From contig UBQX01000012.1 in NCBI GenBank assembly GCA_900467685.1, forward strand, positions 201,028 through 265,027: a stretch of DNA of 64,000 nt, given 5' to 3'. The number at the start of each line of letters is the position of its first letter. Position 1 is the first letter of the stretch. Source of the DNA: Hyphomicrobiales bacterium (GTDB taxonomy: Bacteria; Pseudomonadota; Alphaproteobacteria; Rhizobiales; Rhizobiaceae). Below are positions 33,992 to 44,976 of the stretch, piece after piece. The notes beneath the pieces are model-generated. The model searched no databases. It had not been told where the DNA came from and worked only from the letters and a program-made list of their open reading frames with translations. Position numbers and translations under genes: made by a program.

Positions 33992-34915
33992 ATGGAAATT
34001 ACCGCTGCAATGGTCAAGGAACTGCGCGAAAAGAGCGGCGCAGGCATGATGGACTGCAAGAAGGCGCTTGCCGAAACCGCTGGCGACATGGAAGCCGCGA
34101 TCGACTGGCTGCGCGCCAAGGGCATCGCCAAGGCTGACAAGAAGTCGGGCCGCACGGCTGCTGAAGGCCTCATCGCCATCGCATCTGCCGGCCACAAGGC
34201 TGTCGTCGTCGAAGTGAACTCCGAAACCGACTTCGTCGCCCGTAACGACGCCTTCCAGGACCTCGTTCGCGGCATTGCCCAGGTTGCACTCTCCACCGAC
34301 GGCACCGTTGAAGCTGTTGGCGAAGCCGTTTACCCGGCAACCGGCAAGTCGGTCACCGACTCGATCAAGGACGCCATCGCCACCATCGGCGAAAACATGG
34401 CCCTGCGTCGCTCCGCCAAGCTCGAAGTCGAGCACGGCGTTGTTGCAACCTACATCCACAACGCTGCCGGTGACGGCATCGGCAAGCTCGGCGTTCTCGT
34501 CGCCCTGAAGTCGGTTGGCGACAAGGCTGTCCTGACCTCGATCGGTCGTCAGGTTGCCATGCACATCGCTGCCACCAACCCGCTCGCCATCCGCGCTGAG
34601 GAAGTTGACCAGGCTGCCGCTGACCGCGAACGCGCGATCTTCATCGAACAGGCCCGCGCTTCCGGCAAGCCGGATTCGATCATCGAAAAGATGGTTGACG
34701 GTCGCATGCGCAAGTTCTTCGAAGAAGTTGCCCTTCTCTCGCAGGCTTTCGTCGTCAACCCAGAGCTAACTGTCGGCGCTGCCGTCAAGGAAGCTGAAAA
34801 GGAAGCCGGCGCATCGATCGAAGTTGTCGGCATGGCCCGCCTGCTTCTCGGCGAAGGCATCGAGAAGGAAGCCTCTGACTTCGCAGCTGAAGTTGCTGCC
34901 GTCGCCAAGGGCTGA
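33992..34915 (+). CDS. tsf: Elongation factor Ts
   Basis: Exchanges GDP for GTP on EF-Tu. It has 307 residues. The N-terminal UBA-like module [20 protein letters not shown], then [16 protein letters not shown], and the core TDFVARND motif ([13 protein letters not shown]) are intact. Codon use is strongly biased, as expected for a translation factor. AGAGG upstream of the ATG serves as the ribosome binding site. Confidence 0.98.
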   Translation: MEITAAMVKELREKSGAGMMDCKKALAETAGDMEAAIDWLRAKGIAKADKKSGRTAAEGLIAIASAGHKAVVVEVNSETDFVARNDAFQDLVRGIAQVALSTDGTVEAVGEAVYPATGKSVTDSIKDAIATIGENMALRRSAKLEVEHGVVATYIHNAAGDGIGKLGVLVALKSVGDKAVLTSIGRQVAMHIAATNPLAIRAEEVDQAAADRERAIFIEQARASGKPDSIIEKMVDGRMRKFFEEVALLSQAFVVNPELTVGAAVKEAEKEAGASIEVVGMARLLLGEGIEKEASDFAAEVAAVAKG

Positions 34916-34940
34916 TCGAATTCCGTTAAGGAAAACCGAG

Positions 34941-34966
34941 GGGCATCGCGTGACAACGCGGTGCCC
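34941..34966 (+). terminator. Hairpin after tsf
   Basis: GGGCATCGCG (34941-34950) and CGCGGTGCCC (34957-34966) pair over ten positions with one G-T wobble. The downstream sequence (TTCGTGT) is only weakly T-rich, so it may be a partial terminator ahead of pyrH. Confidence 0.6.
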
Positions 34967-35054
34967 TTCGTGTATGCGGCGATAGGTCATTTGCGGCACC
35001 CCGCTGTCGCGCTCGTCTGGCCCGTCTGTCGCATTTACCAACTCGGGAGCGTCC

Positions 35055-35777
35055 ATGTCGTCCTCACCCATCTACAAGCGCGTTCTCCTCAAGGCCTCCG
35101 GCGAGGCTCTCATGGGCGATCAGGGCTTCGGGATCGATGTTGCTGTCGCTGACCGGATCGCCGCGGATATTGCCGACGCGCGCAAGATGGGTGTCGAGGT
35201 CGGTGTCGTCGTCGGCGGGGGCAACATCTTCCGCGGTGTGGCTGTCGCTTCCAAGGGCGGCGACCGCGTGACCGGCGACCACATGGGCATGCTCAGCACC
35301 GTGATCAACTCACTGGCGCTCGCGACCTCGCTGCGCAAGCTGGACATTGATACCGTTGTCCTGTCCGCCATTGCGATGCCGGAAATCTGCGAGAGCTTCT
35401 CCCAGCGCGCAGCCGTCTATCATCTGTCGCTCGGCCGCGTCGTCATCTTCGCCGGCGGCACGGGCAATCCCTATTTCACCACCGATTCCGCTGCGGCATT
35501 GCGCGCGGCAGAAATCGGCGCACAGGCCCTTTTCAAGGGAACCCAGGTCGACGGCATCTACTCCGCCGATCCCAAAAAGGTTCCCGATGCGACCCGCTTC
35601 GACCGATTGACGCATAAGGAAGTCCTCGATAGGGGACTGGCCGTCATGGATGTCGCGGCAGTCGCTCTAGCGCGGGAAAATTCGATCCCGATCGTTGTTT
35701 TCTCGATCCACGAACGTGGTGGCTTCCCGGCAATCTTGACCGGCGGCGGCCGCGGGACCATCGTAACGGACAACTGA
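35055..35777 (+). CDS. pyrH: Uridylate kinase
   Basis: Phosphorylates UMP to UDP as an allosteric hexamer. It has 240 residues. Characteristic segments are [69 protein letters not shown] and KVDGI-type nucleotide loop (here [13 protein letters not shown]). GGGAG lies upstream of the ATG. It is followed by frr after a 59-base gap. Confidence 0.98.
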   Translation: MSSSPIYKRVLLKASGEALMGDQGFGIDVAVADRIAADIADARKMGVEVGVVVGGGNIFRGVAVASKGGDRVTGDHMGMLSTVINSLALATSLRKLDIDTVVLSAIAMPEICESFSQRAAVYHLSLGRVVIFAGGTGNPYFTTDSAAALRAAEIGAQALFKGTQVDGIYSADPKKVPDATRFDRLTHKEVLDRGLAVMDVAAVALARENSIPIVVFSIHERGGFPAILTGGGRGTIVTDN

Positions 35778-35836
35778 CAGGCGGGAGGCTCGATTCCCTT
35801 CGAGACCTCTTGCAACAAGAATATGGAGTGAAGACC

Positions 35837-36397
35837 ATGGCAGGCGGTGCCGATCTCAACGATATCAAGCGCAGGATGGATGGCGCCGTGACGGCGTTCA
35901 AGAGCGATATCGCGTCGCTCCGGACCGGACGCGCATCCGCGAACCTTCTCGATACGGTCATGGTGGAAGCCTATGGTTCGCGCGTACCGCTGAACCAGGT
36001 TGCCAACATCACCGTTCCCGAGCCGCGCATGCTCGGGGTTTCGATCTGGGACAAGCAGATGGTCAGCGCCGTTGATCGCGGCATTCGCGAATCGAACCTC
36101 GGTCTGAACCCGATCGTCGATGGCCAGAACCTGCGCATTCCGCTTCCCGAGCTCAACGAAGAGCGCCGCAAGTCGCTCGTCAAGCTTGCCCATGAATATG
36201 CCGAAAAGGGCAAGGTCGCCGCACGTCACGTGCGCCGCGACGGCATGGAGGCCGCGAAGAAGGCTGAGAAGGATGGCGACATCGGCCAGGATGAAAGCCG
36301 CGTTCTTTCCGACAAGATCCAGAAGATGACCGACGAAACGATCGTCGAAATCGACAAGGCTCTTGCCGAGAAGGAAAAGGAAATCATGCAGGTCTGA
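35837..36397 (+). CDS. frr: Ribosome recycling factor
   Basis: Splits post-termination ribosomes together with EF-G. It has 186 residues from ATG 35837 ([18 protein letters not shown]), chosen for its GGAGTG ribosome binding site and family length. Conserved parts are [55 protein letters not shown] and the C-terminal helix ending in EIMQV. Confidence 0.98.
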   Translation: MAGGADLNDIKRRMDGAVTAFKSDIASLRTGRASANLLDTVMVEAYGSRVPLNQVANITVPEPRMLGVSIWDKQMVSAVDRGIRESNLGLNPIVDGQNLRIPLPELNEERRKSLVKLAHEYAEKGKVAARHVRRDGMEAAKKAEKDGDIGQDESRVLSDKIQKMTDETIVEIDKALAEKEKEIMQV

Positions 36398-36442
36398 GGC
36401 TTGTCCTTGGATCGTTGGGGGCGCTCGAATTTGGACGGGGCG

Positions 36443-37189
36443 ATGGAAAACGCGGGGCAGGCAGGGGTTCCCAGGCATGTCGCCATCATCATGGATGGCA
36501 ACGGACGCTGGGCCAAGGCACGAGGCATGCCTCGCGGTTTCGGACACCGCAAGGGTGTTGAGGCCGTGCGCGAGGCGGTGAAATCCGCCCGCCACTTCGG
36601 CATCTCCTACATGACCCTCTACGCCTTCTCGTCCGAGAACTGGCGGCGCCCGGCCGACGAGGTCACCGATCTCATGGGGCTCCTCAAGCTCTTCATCAAG
36701 CGCGACCTTGCAGAACTGCACGCCGCCGATGTGCGCATCCGCATTATCGGCGAACGCGAACGCCTTTCCGGCGAAATTCTGCAATTGCTTCTGGAAGCTG
36801 AGGAAACCACCAAGGCGAACCGTGGCCTCGTGCTGGTGATCGCGTTCAACTATGGGGCCCGCGACGAAATAGCTCGCGCCTGCCGCCGCATCGCGCAGGA
36901 CGTTGCGGCTGGCAAAATCAATCCGGATGACATTTCCGCCGAAATGGTCAACGACCGGCTCGATACGGTCGATATTCCCGATCCCGATCTGATTATCCGT
37001 ACAAGTGGCGAAGAACGGCTTTCGAACTTCCTGCTCTGGCAGGCGGCCTATAGCGAGCTGGTATTCGTGCCCGAGCTCTGGCCGGATTTCGACAGAACCG
37101 TCTTCCGCCGGGCGCTCGATACCTTTTCCGCACGCGACCGCCGCTTCGGGGGCGTGGAGAATGCGGAGAAAGCCGTTGGCGCTCCATGA
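36443..37189 (+). CDS. uppS: Isoprenyl transferase (undecaprenyl diphosphate synthase)
   Basis: Builds the C55 lipid carrier for peptidoglycan and LPS. It has 248 residues from ATG 36443. The catalytic Asp18 lies in [17 protein letters not shown]. Further motifs are [26 protein letters not shown] and [18 protein letters not shown]. An upstream in-frame TTG at 36401 would add 14 residues that do not fit the family. Its stop overlaps the cdsA start by four bases. Confidence 0.97.
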   Translation: MENAGQAGVPRHVAIIMDGNGRWAKARGMPRGFGHRKGVEAVREAVKSARHFGISYMTLYAFSSENWRRPADEVTDLMGLLKLFIKRDLAELHAADVRIRIIGERERLSGEILQLLLEAEETTKANRGLVLVIAFNYGARDEIARACRRIAQDVAAGKINPDDISAEMVNDRLDTVDIPDPDLIIRTSGEERLSNFLLWQAAYSELVFVPELWPDFDRTVFRRALDTFSARDRRFGGVENAEKAVGAP

Positions 37190-38019
37190 GCGAGGAATTG
37201 CGGCTCCGGATCCTGTCCGCCATCGTGCTCGGCATCATCGTCCTGGCCGCGACCTGGTTCGGCGGCATCTACTTCGCGCTGCTGTCCGCGGTCATCGCGT
37301 TGCTGGTCTATTACGAATGGACCCGGATCACCGATGCGCGGAACCTCGACCCGGAAGCCTTCTGGTCCGGTTGGGTAGCAATGGTGCTCATTGCCGGCGA
37401 CATCCTGACCGAACAGGGGATGGAGGCCTGGAACGAATACCTCTGGACAGGCGTGGCGCTTCTGGTCGTCTACTCCCTGATCCGCGCGAAGAATCGCTGG
37501 AATCCGGCCGGTGTGATCTATGCGGGTCTGACAGGCGTCTCCTTGTCGGAGATCCGGGGTGACGATTTTACCGGCTTCATTGCCATGATCTTCATCTTCG
37601 CGGTTGTCTGGGGCACGGATATCGCAGCCTATTTCACCGGCCGGGCGATTGGCGGAAAGAAGCTCGCGCCGTCGATTTCTCCGGGAAAGACATGGTCTGG
37701 CGCCATTGGTGGCGCGGTGGCTGCCGTCATCTGCGGCGCGTTGGTTGTTCTGAGTTACATGAAGAGCGTCTCGCTGTGGATCATCGCTCTCGCGCTTGTT
37801 CTGTCGGTTCTCAGCCAGATCGGCGACCTGTTCGAATCCTTCATGAAGCGCCGTTACAAGGTGAAGGACTCAAGCCATCTGATCCCCGGTCACGGTGGCG
37901 TCATGGATCGCATAGACGGCCTTGTTTTTGCCTGTTCCGGAGCCTTCATTCTCAAAATGCTGCTCTCGTCTTGGAATCACGGCGTGGGAACCTTTATATT
38001 GGGCGCGGTATCGCAATGA
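37186..38019 (+). CDS. cdsA: Phosphatidate cytidylyltransferase
   Basis: Integral membrane enzyme that forms CDP-diacylglycerol, the precursor of all major phospholipids. It has 277 residues with about eight helices. The CDP-DAG synthase signature near the C-terminus ([19 protein letters not shown], then [18 protein letters not shown]) is intact. It is coupled to uppS. rseP follows after 48 bases; the dxr gene often found between cdsA and rseP in other proteobacteria is absent here. Confidence 0.97.
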   Translation: MSEELRLRILSAIVLGIIVLAATWFGGIYFALLSAVIALLVYYEWTRITDARNLDPEAFWSGWVAMVLIAGDILTEQGMEAWNEYLWTGVALLVVYSLIRAKNRWNPAGVIYAGLTGVSLSEIRGDDFTGFIAMIFIFAVVWGTDIAAYFTGRAIGGKKLAPSISPGKTWSGAIGGAVAAVICGALVVLSYMKSVSLWIIALALVLSVLSQIGDLFESFMKRRYKVKDSSHLIPGHGGVMDRIDGLVFACSGAFILKMLLSSWNHGVGTFILGAVSQ

Positions 38020-38067
38020 TGTCCGGAAGCCGCGATCGGGCGGGCCTTTCGAAACGGAGGATTTCCG

Positions 38068-39201
38068 ATGAACGCGGTTGAAACAGTGGCCGGATTTATG
38101 GGCGGCTACATCGTCCCCTTCATTCTCGTCCTCTCGCTCCTCGTTTTCGTACACGAGATGGGGCATTATCTGGCCGGCCGCTGGTCGGGCATCCGCATCC
38201 TGGCCTTCTCCATCGGCTTCGGACCGGAACTGGTCGGCTGGACCGACAAGCATGGAACCCGCTGGAAGATCTCCATCATTCCGCTCGGCGGCTACGTCCG
38301 CTTCTATGGTGACGACGACGCCTCCAGCCGCCCTGATTTCGAAACGCTTGAAAAGCTGAGCGATGCAGAGCGCGCGATGACGTTCAACGGCGCAAAGCTG
38401 TGGAAACGTGCGGTGACGGTCGCAGCCGGTCCCATTGCCAACTTCATCCTTGCGATTGCCATCTTCGCCGTGATCTTCTCGATCTACGGCAAGCCGGTCA
38501 GCGATCCGGTTGTTTCGGAGGTCAAGGCAGGGAGCGCCGCTGAGCAGGCCGGATTCAAGCCGGGCGATCGCATTGTCTCCGTGGACGGGAATACAGTTGC
38601 GACCTTCACCGACCTGCAGCGTTATGTCAGCATGCGTCCGGGCATCCGCATCGACGCCAAGGTCGAGCGCGATGGTCAGAAGATCGACCTCTTCGTAACG
38701 CCGGTTTCCACTGAAATTCCAGACAACTTCGGCAACAAGATCGAGGTCGGCATCATCGGCATCATGAGCAATGCCCAGACCGGTAACTTCCGCGTCGAGA
38801 CGCTCAACCCGATCCAGGCCGTAGGCGAGGGCGCTCTGCAGAGCTGGCATGTCGTGACCGGGACCTATGACTACATTTCCAACATGATTGCGGGCCGCAT
38901 GAAGGCCGATCAGCTGGGAGGACCGATCCGCATCGCCCAGGCCTCCGGCGAAATGGCGTCTGTCGGGATTGCGGCGCTTCTTCAGCTTGCAGCCGTGTTG
39001 TCGGTCTCAATCGGACTTTTGAACCTGATGCCGGTTCCGGTCCTTGATGGCGGCCATCTTCTGTTCTATGCAATTGAAGCCGTGAGGGGACGGCCCGTGG
39101 GACCTGCCGCGCAAGAGATTGCGTTCCGGATCGGTCTTGCGATGGTGCTTTCTCTCATGGTGTTCGCCACCTGGAATGACATCGCCCGGCTTATCAGCTG
39201 A
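38068..39201 (+). CDS. rseP: Site-2 zinc metalloprotease RseP
   Basis: Intramembrane protease that cleaves anti-sigma factors and leftover signal peptides. It has 377 residues. HExxH is at 29-33 in FVHEMGHYLAG, inside the first membrane helix. One PDZ domain lies at about 140-220 (VKAGSAAEQAGFKPGDRIVS). The second zinc motif, NLMPVPVLDGGHL, is near 320-335 in the third helix. E. coli RseP has two PDZ domains; this protein shows one clear copy, as is common in alphaproteobacteria. Confidence 0.96.
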   Translation: MNAVETVAGFMGGYIVPFILVLSLLVFVHEMGHYLAGRWSGIRILAFSIGFGPELVGWTDKHGTRWKISIIPLGGYVRFYGDDDASSRPDFETLEKLSDAERAMTFNGAKLWKRAVTVAAGPIANFILAIAIFAVIFSIYGKPVSDPVVSEVKAGSAAEQAGFKPGDRIVSVDGNTVATFTDLQRYVSMRPGIRIDAKVERDGQKIDLFVTPVSTEIPDNFGNKIEVGIIGIMSNAQTGNFRVETLNPIQAVGEGALQSWHVVTGTYDYISNMIAGRMKADQLGGPIRIAQASGEMASVGIAALLQLAAVLSVSIGLLNLMPVPVLDGGHLLFYAIEAVRGRPVGPAAQEIAFRIGLAMVLSLMVFATWNDIARLIS

Positions 39202-39389
39202 TTTTGTTTTGGAAATGGTTTGTTTACCCTGTTTGAAGCGAGGCGTGTCGATTGAGCCACGCTTTGAATTGAAGTAAACAGAATTTAACCTCCGGCCTTG
39301 CTTGTATGGCAAAAGCCGTTAAAACGGCAAGCATGACCGGAGTCGTTCTTTGGGCTGTCTACGGCCAAGGTAAAAAGGTAAAGTTTGAA
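39202..39389 (+). promoter_or_regulatory. bamA leader with a palindrome
   Basis: GCCGTT-AA-AACGGC (39315-39328) is a perfect palindrome. Flanking GCTTG (39300-39304) and CAAGC (39328-39332) can extend it into a larger stem. It lies about 60 bases before the bamA ATG and could be an operator or leader structure. Confidence 0.4.
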
Positions 39390-41705
39390 ATGAAGGCTGG
39401 TTCAAGATTTTTGAACGCTGTATCGGCAGTTGCGTTGTCTGCCGGCGTTGCAGGTGCGGGCGTAGTCGTTTCGCTGCCCGATGATGCAGCTGCAGCGGTC
39501 ATCCGCCGTGTCGAGGTTCGTGGGGCAAACCGCGTCGGTGCACAGACAGTCAAAGACAATTTGACGATCCAGCCGGGCAAGGATTTCAATCCGTCCGATA
39601 TCGACGCCTCCGTTAAGCGTCTTTATTCCACTGGCTTCTTCTCTGATGTCCGCATCAACGTGTCCGGTGGGACGCTTGTTGTCAGCGTGAACGAGAACCA
39701 GCTCCTCAATGCCGTCGTGTTCAACGGCAACAAGAAGCTCAAGGATGAGAAGCTGTCGGCTGCCGTGCAGTCGCGCCCGCTCGGTCCGTACAGCCAGGCG
39801 ATGATCGATAGCGATATCGCTGCCATCAAGAAGGCCTATGCCGCGATCGGTCGCTCGGACGTCACCGTCACGACGCAGACCTATAATGTCGGCAACGGCC
39901 GCGTGAACCTTGCCTTCGATATCAATGAAGGCGAGCGCACGAAGATTGCCCACATCAACTTCGTCGGTAACCGTGCATTTGGCGATCAGCGCCTGCACAG
40001 CGTTCTTGCGACGAAGGAATCCGGTATCCTGTCCTTCATCACGCGTCAGGACATCTACGATCCGCAGAAGATGAAGGCCGACGAAGATGCGCTTCGTCAG
40101 TTCTATTATAACCACGGCTATGCCGACTTCCGTATCGTTTCCGACGATGTTCAGCTCAATGAGCAGACCAACGAGTACACGATCACCCTCACGGTCGATG
40201 AAGGTGAACAGTACAAGATCGGCAACGTGAACGTTCAGTCGACGGTTCCGGGCGTCAATGGTGACGACCTGAAGTCGCTGGTTGTCAGCAGGTCTGGCGA
40301 TACATACAAGGCTCGCGATATCGAGAAGTCGGTTTCCGCGATCTCCAAGCGTGTCGCCTCCGCTGGCTATCCGTTTGCCCGCGTAACGCCGCGTGGCAAC
40401 CGCGAAGTCGGTAGCAACACCATTTCCGTGGATTATCTCGTTGACCAGGGCGAACGCGCCTATGTCGAGCGCATTGAAATTCGTGGCAACACGATCACGC
40501 GCGACTACGTCATCCGTCGCGAGTTCGATCTCGCCGAAGGTGATGCGTTCAACCAGGAAGCAATTCTGGAAGCGAAACGCCGTCTGGAAAAGCTCGGCTA
40601 CTTCTCGGCCGTCAACATCTCCACCGCACCGGGTAGCTCGCCGGACCGCGTCGTCATCATCGTTGACGTCCAGGATCAGCCGTCCGCTTCGTTCGGCATC
40701 GGCGCTGGTTACGTTACCGGCGGCGAAGGCTTCGTTCTCGAAGCTTCGATCGAAGACAAGAACTTCCTCGGTCGCGGCCAGTACATTCGCGTGGCAGCAA
40801 GCGGCGGTCTCAAGACGCGCAACTACTCGCTGTCATTCACGGAGCCTTACTTCCTCGGCTATCGTCTCGCAGCCGGCTTCGACCTCTACAAGACGACCGA
40901 CTCGAGCCAGTCGAACTACACGTTCGATACTGAAGGCTTCAACCTGCGCATGTCTGCTCCCATCACGGATGAGTTGACCGCGTCTGCGACCTATGCCTTC
41001 GCGAAGATCAACTACAAGAGCAGCAACACGGCTGCGCTTTCGGCGCCTTACCAGAACGTTGTTGCCAACAGCCCGTGGTATCGCTCTTCGATCGCTACCA
41101 CGCTGTCCTACAACTCGCTTGATGACCAGAAGCTTCCGCATGAAGGCTTCATCGGCAACATCACGCAGGAAGTTGCCGGTCTCGGCGGCGATTCGCGTTA
41201 CTACAAGCTGAGCGGCAAGGTTCGCTATTACCATACGCTGTCCGACGAGGCCGATATCGTCGGTTCGTTGAGCGTTGGCGGCGGTGTGATGCGTTCGCTG
41301 AAGGGTGGCGCGCTGGTGTTCGATCAGTTCAAGATCGGTTCGAACGAAATCCGTGGTTTCTCGTCGACCGGTATCGGTCCGCGCATGGCCAACGGCGACG
41401 TTCTCGGTGGTCTGAACTACTTCACGGCTTCGGCTGAAGCGACGTTCCCGATGCCGGGTATTCCGGAAGACTACGGTCTGCGTGGTGCTGTCTTCGCCGA
41501 TGCTGCAACGCTGTTCGGCAACTCGGTTGATCTCGGTGGCCAGACCGCCGTTGGCATCAGCCAGTCGTGGCGCGCATCCGTCGGCGCCAGCGTGATCTGG
41601 GCTTCGCCGTTCGGTCCGCTGCGTGTAGACTACGCCTTCCCGGTCAAGAAGCAGTCTTTCGACCAGGTCGAAAGAATCAAGTTCGGCATCCAGACGAATT
41701 TCTGA
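39390..41705 (+). CDS. bamA: Outer membrane protein assembly factor BamA
   Basis: Core of the BAM machine that folds beta-barrels into the outer membrane. It has 771 residues from ATG 39390 (MKAGSRFLNAVSAVAL). That start gives a proper signal peptide ending near PDDAAAA; upstream in-frame ATGs add a stretch without features. Five POTRA domains fill about 35-410, starting IRRVEVRGANRVGAQTV. The 16-stranded barrel follows, with the conserved loop motif near FKIGSNEIRGF and the C-terminal Phe (IKFGIQTNF). lpxD follows with no intervening skp gene. Confidence 0.97.
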   Translation: MKAGSRFLNAVSAVALSAGVAGAGVVVSLPDDAAAAVIRRVEVRGANRVGAQTVKDNLTIQPGKDFNPSDIDASVKRLYSTGFFSDVRINVSGGTLVVSVNENQLLNAVVFNGNKKLKDEKLSAAVQSRPLGPYSQAMIDSDIAAIKKAYAAIGRSDVTVTTQTYNVGNGRVNLAFDINEGERTKIAHINFVGNRAFGDQRLHSVLATKESGILSFITRQDIYDPQKMKADEDALRQFYYNHGYADFRIVSDDVQLNEQTNEYTITLTVDEGEQYKIGNVNVQSTVPGVNGDDLKSLVVSRSGDTYKARDIEKSVSAISKRVASAGYPFARVTPRGNREVGSNTISVDYLVDQGERAYVERIEIRGNTITRDYVIRREFDLAEGDAFNQEAILEAKRRLEKLGYFSAVNISTAPGSSPDRVVIIVDVQDQPSASFGIGAGYVTGGEGFVLEASIEDKNFLGRGQYIRVAASGGLKTRNYSLSFTEPYFLGYRLAAGFDLYKTTDSSQSNYTFDTEGFNLRMSAPITDELTASATYAFAKINYKSSNTAALSAPYQNVVANSPWYRSSIATTLSYNSLDDQKLPHEGFIGNITQEVAGLGGDSRYYKLSGKVRYYHTLSDEADIVGSLSVGGGVMRSLKGGALVFDQFKIGSNEIRGFSSTGIGPRMANGDVLGGLNYFTASAEATFPMPGIPEDYGLRGAVFADAATLFGNSVDLGGQTAVGISQSWRASVGASVIWASPFGPLRVDYAFPVKKQSFDQVERIKFGIQTNF

Positions 41706-41756
41706 TAAACCCTGTCCGGAAAACGAAACACGGTTATCCGTTCTGGGGCTTGGCCT

Positions 41757-42815
41757 ATGGAAAGAGATATGTTTTTCCCGCGTCACCAAGGGGTGGCGCT
41801 GGGGGAGCTTGCGCAGCGCCTTGGCGCTTCGCTCAATACGCCTGAATCTGCTGACGTTCTGATCCGTTCGATCGCGCCCGTTTACCGCGCGGTCGAGGGT
41901 GATGTTTGCTATATGCTGTCGCGCAAGAACAAGGGTGAGCTTGAGACCTGCAAGGCCTCTGCCATCATATGCGACGAGGCGCTTCTGTCGCTTATCCCGG
42001 AGCATATTCCGGCGATTGTCGCCAAGAACGCCCATGCAGCCTTCGCAACAGCCGGCCAGATCCTGCATCCGTCCGCTGTTCGTCCCGAGACGATAGCGCA
42101 AGTTGAGGGCATCTCACCACTGGCTGTCGTTCACCCGTCCGCGGCCCTGGAAGCCGGTGTGACGGTTGAACCCTATGCGGTGATCGGAGCCCATGCCGCC
42201 ATCGGCACCGGAACGCGGATTGGTCCCGGCGCCATCATTGGCAATGGCGTGAAGATCGGCCGCGACTGTACAATTGCGGGCGGCGCCAGCGTTCTCTGTG
42301 CGCTGATCGGCAACAACGTCATCATCCACAATGGCGCGCGAATCGGCCAGGATGGCTTCGGTTATGCGCCGGGTCCGGCTGGGATGATCAAGATCGTCCA
42401 GATCGGCCGCGTTATCATTCAGGACCATGTCGAGATTGGCGCCGAGACGACGATCGATCGTGGCACGATGGATGATACGGTCATCGGCGAAGGCACGAAA
42501 ATCGACAATCAGGTGCAGATCGGCCACAACGTCCGCATCGGCCGCCATTGTGCGCTGGTCAGCAAAGTTGGCGTTGCCGGCAGTGCGAAGATCGGCAACG
42601 GTGTGCAGATCGGCGGCGCTGCGGGGATCAACGGTCATATCACGATCGGTGACGGTGCGCAGATTGCGGCCCTCAGTGGCGTCATGAGCGATGTGCCCCC
42701 GGGCGAGAAGGTTGCTGGACAGCCGGCGCGCCCGATCAAGGAATTCTTCCGCGAAATCGCCGAGCGCGCGGCGAGATCCGGGGCCCGAAAGGCAAAAGGC
42801 GGAGAGAGCGCATGA
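41757..42815 (+). CDS. lpxD: UDP-3-O-(3-hydroxyacyl)glucosamine N-acyltransferase
   Basis: Third step of lipid A synthesis: adds the N-linked hydroxyacyl chain. It has 352 residues. The N-terminal uridine-binding domain spans about 1-110 and a left-handed beta-helix of hexapeptide repeats spans about 115-310 ([38 protein letters not shown]). A C-terminal helix follows. The start is ATG 41757 or possibly 41769, before which GGAAAGAG lies. The stop overlaps fabZ by four bases. Confidence 0.97.
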   Translation: MERDMFFPRHQGVALGELAQRLGASLNTPESADVLIRSIAPVYRAVEGDVCYMLSRKNKGELETCKASAIICDEALLSLIPEHIPAIVAKNAHAAFATAGQILHPSAVRPETIAQVEGISPLAVVHPSAALEAGVTVEPYAVIGAHAAIGTGTRIGPGAIIGNGVKIGRDCTIAGGASVLCALIGNNVIIHNGARIGQDGFGYAPGPAGMIKIVQIGRVIIQDHVEIGAETTIDRGTMDDTVIGEGTKIDNQVQIGHNVRIGRHCALVSKVGVAGSAKIGNGVQIGGAAGINGHITIGDGAQIAALSGVMSDVPPGEKVAGQPARPIKEFFREIAERAARSGARKAKGGESA

Positions 42816-43273
42816 GCGAAGATGTGAAGTCGCAACTGGCAACGGCAGAAATTCAGGAGCTGATGGCTCTGCTGCCGCATCGCTATCCTTTTCTTCTGGT
42901 CGACAAGATCATCGAGATCGACGGTGACAATTCCGCGATCGGGATCAAGAATGTCACGGCCAACGAGCCTCAGTTCATGGGGCATTTCCCCGGTGAGCCG
43001 ATCATGCCGGGTGTCCTTCTCATTGAAGGCATGGCTCAGACCGCAGGCGCGATCTGCGCACGAAAGCAGGGCGGCGGTGCGAAGCTCGTTTATTTCATGA
43101 CCATCGACAATGCCCGCTTCCGCAAGCCGGTTCGTCCCGGCGACCGCGTTGAATATCATGTCACCAAGCAGAAGCAGCGCGGCAATATCTGGAAGTTCCA
43201 TTGCGACGCCAAGGTCGATGGCCAGCTGGTGGCCGAGGCTGATATCGGCGCGATGCTGCATAACAAGGAATGA
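42812..43273 (+). CDS. fabZ: 3-hydroxyacyl-[ACP] dehydratase FabZ
   Basis: Dehydrates 3-hydroxyacyl-ACP in fatty acid elongation and so competes with LpxA and LpxD for hydroxyacyl-ACP. It has 153 residues and a hot-dog fold. The active site is His58 in [13 protein letters not shown] and Glu72 in [11 protein letters not shown]. It sits between lpxD and lpxA as in most proteobacteria. Confidence 0.98.
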   Translation: MSEDVKSQLATAEIQELMALLPHRYPFLLVDKIIEIDGDNSAIGIKNVTANEPQFMGHFPGEPIMPGVLLIEGMAQTAGAICARKQGGGAKLVYFMTIDNARFRKPVRPGDRVEYHVTKQKQRGNIWKFHCDAKVDGQLVAEADIGAMLHNKE

Positions 43274-43275
43274 CA

Positions 43276-44094
43276 ATGAGCAAGATCGCAGGCAGCGCGA
43301 AGATTCATCCGATGTCGGTCATCGATGACGGTGCCGAGATCGGTGAAGGCGTTGTCATCGGGCCTTTCTGCCACGTTGGCCCCAAGGTCGTCCTTGGTGC
43401 GAATGTCGAGCTTGTCAGCCACGCGGTTGTCGTCGGTCGCACGACGATCGGCGAGGGGTCGCGGATTTTCCAGTCGGCTGTCATCGGAGGCGACTCGCAG
43501 AGCGCCAAGCATAGTGCCGTCGATACGACGCTTGAAATCGGCCGCAATTGCGTCATCCGCGAAGGCGTGACCATGAACACCGGCACGGTGGAGCACGGCG
43601 GGCGCACAGTGGTGGGCGATAATTGCCTGTTCCTCGCCTATTCGCATGTGGCGCATGACTGCCGCGTCGGCAACAATGTCATCATGTCGAACAACGTGCT
43701 TCTGGCCGGTCATGTCGTCGTCGGCGACCATGCCATCATTGGTGGCGGTGCGGCGGTGCACCAGTTTACCCGCATTGGCCGCAACGCCTTCATCGGCGGT
43801 CTTTCCGCTGTTTCCTATGATGTCATTCCCTATGGCATTCTCAATGGCAACCCGGGCCTTCTGGAGGGCCTGAACGTGGTTGGCATGAGCCGCTCCGGGA
43901 TCGATCGTGCGGTGATCCATCGTGTCCGCCACGCCTACAAGGCGATCTTCGAAGGCGAGGGCTCTGTCCGCGACAAGGCTGCGGCCATCCGCAGCGAATA
44001 CGAAGATTGCCCGCAGGTTCTGGATATTCTCGATTTCATAGCCGCCGAGGCCGACCGCGCGCTGTCGACCCCCGCTCGCCGCCGCAAGGGCTGA
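43276..44094 (+). CDS. lpxA: UDP-N-acetylglucosamine O-acyltransferase
   Basis: First step of lipid A synthesis. It has 272 residues from ATG 43276 ([15 protein letters not shown]); AAGGA at 43264-43268 spaces correctly to this ATG but not to the one at 43270. Hexapeptide repeats run through residues 5-190 and the catalytic His region reads [16 protein letters not shown]. The C-terminal helical domain is complete. lpxI follows after 6 bases. Confidence 0.97.
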   Translation: MSKIAGSAKIHPMSVIDDGAEIGEGVVIGPFCHVGPKVVLGANVELVSHAVVVGRTTIGEGSRIFQSAVIGGDSQSAKHSAVDTTLEIGRNCVIREGVTMNTGTVEHGGRTVVGDNCLFLAYSHVAHDCRVGNNVIMSNNVLLAGHVVVGDHAIIGGGAAVHQFTRIGRNAFIGGLSAVSYDVIPYGILNGNPGLLEGLNVVGMSRSGIDRAVIHRVRHAYKAIFEGEGSVRDKAAAIRSEYEDCPQVLDILDFIAAEADRALSTPARRRKG

Positions 44095-44100
44095 AACAAG

Positions 44101-44976
44101 ATGCTGGCCGGCGATGATGCAGCGTCCGGCAGGTTGGCGATCATCGCTGGCGGTGGTCTCCTGCCGCATTATCTGGCCGACGCGGCGCGTCGAAACGGCG
44201 AGAACCCGCTGATCATCCAGTTGCTCGATGAGGTCGCGCCGGAATGGGTCGGCTACGATGTCGAACACGCGTCGGTCGGAAATTTCGCTGGTATCCAGAA
44301 ACTCTTCCGACGCTTCTCCATCACGCGGGTTGTCCTTTCGGGCTCCGTTCGCCGCCGTCCCGAGTGGCGGCAGATTCGGCCCACACTGGGTTTCCTGGCC
44401 ACGGTGCCCTTCGTCCTGAAAACCCTGCGCCGGGGCGGTGACAACGCCGTCCTGGAGATGGTGATCGCGCTTCTCGAGGCCTTGGGCTGCAAGGTTATCG
44501 GTGCACACGAGATTGCTCCCGACCTTCTCGCGTCCCCCGGTCCCGTTGGCACATTGACGCCTGATGCCGAAGCGGAGGAAGATATTCGCGTCGCGATCGA
44601 CGCCGCCCTGCAACTCGGGCGGCTGGACATCGGGCAGGGCGCTGTCGCCGTCGGCGGTCGCGTCGTGGCGCTTGAGGGGCCGGAGGGCACGGACGCGATG
44701 CTGGCGCGCGTTGCGGAAATGCGGGCCAGTGGCCGGATCTCCAGCCGCCGCAAGGGAGTCCTCGTCAAGCTCGCCAAGCCGCAGCAGGATGAACGCGCCG
44801 ATCTTCCGGCACTCGGCCTGCAGACGCTGAAACATGCTGGCCTTGCGGGGCTTTCCGGGATTGTCGGAGAGGCTGGGCGCTCGCTCGTTCTGGACCGGGC
44901 CGAACTTGCCCGCGCGGCCGACGCTTCCGGCATGTTCGTCTTTGGCGTGGAGATCGCCAGACCGGAGGTTGGATGA
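44101..44976 (+). CDS. lpxI: UDP-2,3-diacylglucosamine diphosphatase LpxI (DUF1009)
   Basis: Cleaves UDP-diacylglucosamine to lipid X plus UMP, replacing LpxH in many alphaproteobacteria. It has 291 residues. The N-terminal domain starts LAIIAGGGLLPHYLADAARR, and the C-terminal catalytic part contains DIGQGAVAVGGRVVALEGPE and the GTDAML element, as in Caulobacter LpxI. Its start is 6 bases after lpxA and its stop overlaps lpxB by four bases. Confidence 0.95.
   Translation: MLAGDDAASGRLAIIAGGGLLPHYLADAARRNGENPLIIQLLDEVAPEWVGYDVEHASVGNFAGIQKLFRRFSITRVVLSGSVRRRPEWRQIRPTLGFLATVPFVLKTLRRGGDNAVLEMVIALLEALGCKVIGAHEIAPDLLASPGPVGTLTPDAEAEEDIRVAIDAALQLGRLDIGQGAVAVGGRVVALEGPEGTDAMLARVAEMRASGRISSRRKGVLVKLAKPQQDERADLPALGLQTLKHAGLAGLSGIVGEAGRSLVLDRAELARAADASGMFVFGVEIARPEVG

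Noticed and set aside
41706-41756. A missing skp/ompH gene between bamA and lpxD
   Set aside because: Only 51 bases are present and no remnant is visible. As far as I recall, rhizobia lack skp at this position, so absence is not a deletion specific to this strain.
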